A stretch of DNA of 64,000 nucleotides from Nakamurella multipartita DSM 44233 (lineage in GTDB: Bacteria; Actinomycetota; Actinomycetes; Mycobacteriales; Nakamurellaceae): NCBI RefSeq assembly GCF_000024365.1, contig NC_013235.1:620001-684000 (forward strand), in the 5' to 3' direction. Under the pieces are notes generated by a model. It was not told where the DNA came from, searched no databases, and saw nothing but the letters and a program-made list of their open reading frames with translations. Below, piece after piece: positions 61,485 to 64,000 of the stretch. Position numbers and translations under genes: made by a program. The stretch's first letter is position 1. Each line of letters opens with the position of its first letter.

Positions 61485-62315
61485 CTGATCATGGCCGACG
61501 TCGCCCGGGAAGCCGCCAACGACGTGATCGAGCGGCTGGGCCAGCTCGGCGTGCCCCGGGACGGCACCATCCATATCGACCCCGCCCCCACCTGGATCTC
61601 GCAGGCCGGCTTCACCGCCGAACGGCGGGTGCCCGGCAGCAGCGCCGACGCCGTCGTGTGGGCCGACGTCGTGCAGCGCTCCTACGACGACTCCGAGCTC
61701 AACTGGACCTACCTGAGCTTCATGAGCCTGGCCACGCTGCTGGCCGCGATCGCGATCATCCTGGACTCCCAGGTGCTGGTGATCGGCGCGATGATCCTGG
61801 GCCCGGACTTCGGCCCGGTGGCCGCGCTGGGGGTGGCTCTGGTGCGCCGGCGCTGGGCCCTGTTCGGGTTGGCCAGCCGCACCTTGGTGCTGGGTTTCGG
61901 GGTGGCCATCGCGGTGACCACGCTGCTGGCCGTGCTGGCCCATGCGCTGGGCTGGATCGACGCCCTGGACGTGGTCCGGCCGCGGCCCGGCACCGGCTTC
62001 ATCTACACCCCGGACAAGTGGTCGTTCATCGTGGCGGTGATCGCCGCGGCCGCCGGCGTCCTGTCCGTCACCTCGGCGAAACTGCACGGCCTGTCCGGGG
62101 TTTTCGTCTCGGTGACCACGGTGCCGGCGGCCGGCAACATCGCGCTGGGGATCGCGCTCGGGGTCGGGCACGAGGTGTGGGGCAGCCTGCTGCAGCTGGG
62201 CATCAACCTGTCCGGGATGGCCGTCGCCGGGTGGCTGACGCTGGCCATCCAGCAACAGATCTGGACCCGCATGTCCATCCGCCGGCGCAAGCAGCGCGCG
62301 TTCCCGGAGAAGTAA
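61485..62315 (+). pseudogene. DUF389 membrane protein, 3' part
   Basis: After the right target duplication (61485-61492) the DUF389 frame resumes at ATG 61491 for 274 residues. It covers the rest of the cytoplasmic domain and six to seven helices (LATLLAAIAIILDSQVLVIG, AMILGPDFGPVAALGVALVR, ending in a basic tail). The family is thought to be transport-related, with no proven substrate. The fragment keeps a start codon and could be made if transcribed from the insertion sequence, but lacks the N-terminal domain. Confidence 0.88.
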
Positions 62316-62319
62316 GCGG

Positions 62320-62823
62320 TTACTGCTCCGGCATCGGCAACACTTGCTCCAGCAGCTGCCGGGCGTGGGCCACCACCTGGTCGTCGGAGAGTTCGCCGCT
62401 GCGCAGCAGAGCCAGGGCTGCGGCCATCGGTTCGTTCGACGTCGCCAATTCCAGGGCGATGCCGTCCGGGTCGCGGAAATTGAGGTGATGGCCGAACTCG
62501 GCTTCCCGGATCGGGGTGAACTCGGCGCCCGCGTCGCGCAGGCGCTGCTCCCACTCTCGCAGCTCGGCCAGGCTTCCGACGGTCAGGGCGACGTGATCGA
62601 GCCCGGTCGCCAACTCGGTGAAACGCCCACCGTGCGCGTCCGGATGTTGTTTCAGGGCCAGCATGATGGCGCTGGGATTGTGCAGGTAGATCCGTGTCGG
62701 GCCGAAGTCGGCCACCTGCAGAAAACCCAGCACGCCGGTGTAGAAGTCGTGGCTGGCGACCAGATCCGTCACCGACAGAGCGACATGATCGACGGCGGAG
62801 AATGTCGGCACCGGGCCTTCCAT
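62320..62823 (-). CDS. VOC-family (glyoxalase-fold) protein, probably rifamycin-inducible
   Basis: A 167-residue protein with two VOC half-domains: VDHVALSVTDLVASHDFY, IYLHNPSAIMLAL, then LDHVALTVGSLAELREW and HHLNFRDPDGIALELA. Metal ligands are probably His12-type residues plus the Glu of ALELA. The fold occurs in dioxygenases, glyoxalases and drug-binding resistance proteins. ATG 62823 was chosen over GTG 62841 because a -35/-10 pair (TTGCCG, 17 bases, TATACG) puts transcription on the ATG itself. That -35 is part of the rifamycin-associated element shared with rph. Confidence 0.85.
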   Translation of the reverse strand: MEGPVPTFSAVDHVALSVTDLVASHDFYTGVLGFLQVADFGPTRIYLHNPSAIMLALKQHPDAHGGRFTELATGLDHVALTVGSLAELREWEQRLRDAGAEFTPIREAEFGHHLNFRDPDGIALELATSNEPMAAALALLRSGELSDDQVVAHARQLLEQVLPMPEQ

Positions 62824-62829
62824 CTTCAA

Positions 62830-62858
62830 CGTATAGCGCACCGGGGGGCTTGCGGCAA
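62830..62858 (-). promoter_or_regulatory. Leaderless promoter of the VOC gene, -35 inside the RAE
   Basis: Read leftward: TTGCCG (62858-62853), 17-base spacer, TATACG (62835-62830), then six bases and the ATG at 62823. The -35 lies in the right half of the 19-base rifamycin-associated element. Confidence 0.6.
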
Positions 62859-62863
62859 GGCCC
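62845..62863. promoter_or_regulatory. Rifamycin-associated element (RAE)
   Basis: GGGGCTTGCGGCAAGGCCC matches the published 19-base inverted-repeat RAE, as I recall it, at every position. The element is known upstream of rifamycin-resistance genes in actinomycetes and mediates their induction. Here it sits 38 bases before rph and 21 bases before the VOC gene. On the plus strand TTGCGG (62850-62855) and CAGAAT (62875-62880) could serve as -35 and -10 for rph with a 19-base spacer. Confidence 0.9.
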
Positions 62864-62901
62864 GGGTGGGCCCGCAGAATCGGCGACCGGAGGTGGCGCG
62901 G

Positions 62902-64000
62902 GTGCGCGAGCAGTGGGTGGTGGGACTGGACGAGGTCGACCAGGGGTGGGCTGCGCTGGTCGGCGGCAAGGGTGCGAATCTGGGCGAGCTGATGCGGATC
63001 GACGGGGTCGAGGTGCCCGACGGATTCTGCGTGACGACGACGGCCTTTCGGCAGGTGCTGGAACGGGAGCCGTGGATCGACGGGTGGCTCGACCGGTTGG
63101 CCGGTCTGGATCCCGCCGACCGCGCGGCGATCGGGCCGCTGACCGCCGAGATCCGGCGCCGCATCGAGAACATCGTTCTGCCGGCGGATCTCGCGGCGGC
63201 GATCGAGGCGGCGGTGGCGGCCCTGGGCGTGCAGGCCGCCTACGCGGTGCGGTCAAGCGCGACCGCCGAGGATCTGCCGACGGCCTCGTTCGCCGGCCAG
63301 CAGGACAGCTTCCTGGACGTGGTGGGCGCGGCGTCCATCGAGCGGCACCTCGTCCGGTGCTGGGCCTCGCTGTTCACCGAACGGGCTGTCGCCTACCGGC
63401 AGCGTCGCGCCATCGACCACCGGGCCGTGCGAATGGCGGTGGTGGTCCAGCGGATGGTGCCGGCCCGGGCGGCCGGCGTCATGTTCACCGCCGACCCGAT
63501 CACCGGCAACCGCCGGATCGTCTGCGTGGAGGCCGCGGCCGGTCTCGGTGAGGCGCTGGTTGCCGGCCGGGTGAACGGTGAGGTGTACCGGTTGCGCGAC
63601 GGGCAGATCGTCGACCGCACAGTCTCTTCCGTGGGCCCGGTGCTGACGGATGATCAGGTCCGGCGGCTCGCCGAGTGGGGCCGGCGGATCGAGGCGCATT
63701 TCGGTCGCCCGCAGGACATCGAATGGTGCCTGGCGGACAACGAGTTCCAGTTCGTGCAGAGCCGCCCGATCACCACCCTGTTCCCGATCCCGCCGGCCGA
63801 CGACGAGGACAACCACGTCTACCTGTCGGTGGGCCACCAGCAGATGATGACGGAGGCGATGCGGCCGCTGGGGTTGTCGTTCTGGCAGATGACGACGCCC
63901 GCGCCGATGGCCGAGGCCGGCGGGCGGCTGTTCGTCGACGTGACCCGCCGGGTGGGCACCCCGGCCGGCCGGGCGGCGATGCTGGCGGCGATCGGCCGCT
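62902..64000 (+). CDS. rph: Rifampin phosphotransferase, 5' part (cut by window end)
   Basis: Inactivates rifamycins by moving the beta phosphate of ATP to the drug's ansa-chain hydroxyl. The 366 residues present cover the ATP-grasp domain (LVGGKGANLGELMRI, then YAVRSSATAEDLPTASFAG with Arg117, and DIEWCLADNEFQFVQSRPI with Glu274) and the start of the rifamycin-binding domain (HVYLSVGHQQMMTEAMRPLG). The swivelling His domain lies beyond the window. PEP synthase was considered, but the VGHQQMMT segment is specific for Rph, and the RAE upstream agrees. GTG 62902 follows GGAGG by 8 bases. Confidence 0.95.
   Translation, partial: MREQWVVGLDEVDQGWAALVGGKGANLGELMRIDGVEVPDGFCVTTTAFRQVLEREPWIDGWLDRLAGLDPADRAAIGPLTAEIRRRIENIVLPADLAAAIEAAVAALGVQAAYAVRSSATAEDLPTASFAGQQDSFLDVVGAASIERHLVRCWASLFTERAVAYRQRRAIDHRAVRMAVVVQRMVPARAAGVMFTADPITGNRRIVCVEAAAGLGEALVAGRVNGEVYRLRDGQIVDRTVSSVGPVLTDDQVRRLAEWGRRIEAHFGRPQDIEWCLADNEFQFVQSRPITTLFPIPPADDEDNHVYLSVGHQQMMTEAMRPLGLSFWQMTTPAPMAEAGGRLFVDVTRRVGTPAGRAAMLAAIGR

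Overview
The window is about 72% GC, gene-dense, and uses many GTG starts, 1- to 8-base gene overlaps and apparently leaderless promoters. Together with DUF222/HNH proteins, a HAIR site before lon, GluQ, a stand-alone LigD polymerase and a rifamycin-associated element, this points to a high-GC actinomycete, possibly a Nakamurella- or Frankia-like lineage. The genus is an inference only. No rRNA, tRNA or CRISPR array was seen.

Layout. 1-2.4 kb: SRPBCC and CGNR zinc-finger genes diverging from tgt (queuosine insertion). 2.4-10.3 kb: aldehyde dehydrogenase, a frameshifted secreted protein, an HNH-nuclease remnant, a PucR regulator diverging from a class III aminotransferase, then alanine dehydrogenase. 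Together these suggest amine and amino-acid catabolism. 10.3-12.9 kb: a queuosine-precursor transporter and gluQ (with tgt, a queuosine salvage set), then a nucleotidyltransferase. 12.9-19.4 kb: one leftward gene train of ABC ATPase, permease, TetR, a GH1-like protein without catalytic residues, an MFS carrier and two paralogous histidine-motif membrane proteins, with TetR-type operators at its head. 19.4-27.8 kb: pta-ackA, an AEC carrier, hydrolase, Usp, LigD-type polymerase, NAD(P)-binding protein, DUF3592 and cspA.

27.9-33.5 kb: kynA-kynU-PaaX operon, a perfect 29-bp hairpin, DoxX, cupin and trpB2. 33.5-41.7 kb: UvrD-type helicase, DNA glycosylase, zinc metallopeptidase lipoprotein, nitronate monooxygenase, a small acidic protein and lon under a HAIR (HspR) site. 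41.8-45.5 kb: LacI regulator, DapA-like lyase and MFS carrier, probably one catabolic unit. 45.7-52.2 kb: drug-efflux MFS, a molybdopterin oxidoreductase with a flavin reductase, an unknown protein with a Cys/Trp-rich tail overlapping a NarL-type two-component system, and a DMT carrier. 52.5-59.8 kb: NCS1 permease with a zinc-finger-like tail, full-length HNH protein, saccharopine-dehydrogenase-like protein, a stop-interrupted metallo-beta-lactamase-fold gene, a stray fragment of an NCS1 tail and a PAP2 phosphatase.

59.9-64 kb: a DUF389 membrane-protein gene split by an ISL3-family insertion sequence with an 8-bp target duplication, then a VOC-family gene and rifampin phosphotransferase (rph, cut by the window end), transcribed divergently around one perfect 19-bp rifamycin-associated element. 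That last pair is the most interesting unit. The promoter geometry suggests the VOC gene is a leaderless, rifamycin-inducible partner of rph.
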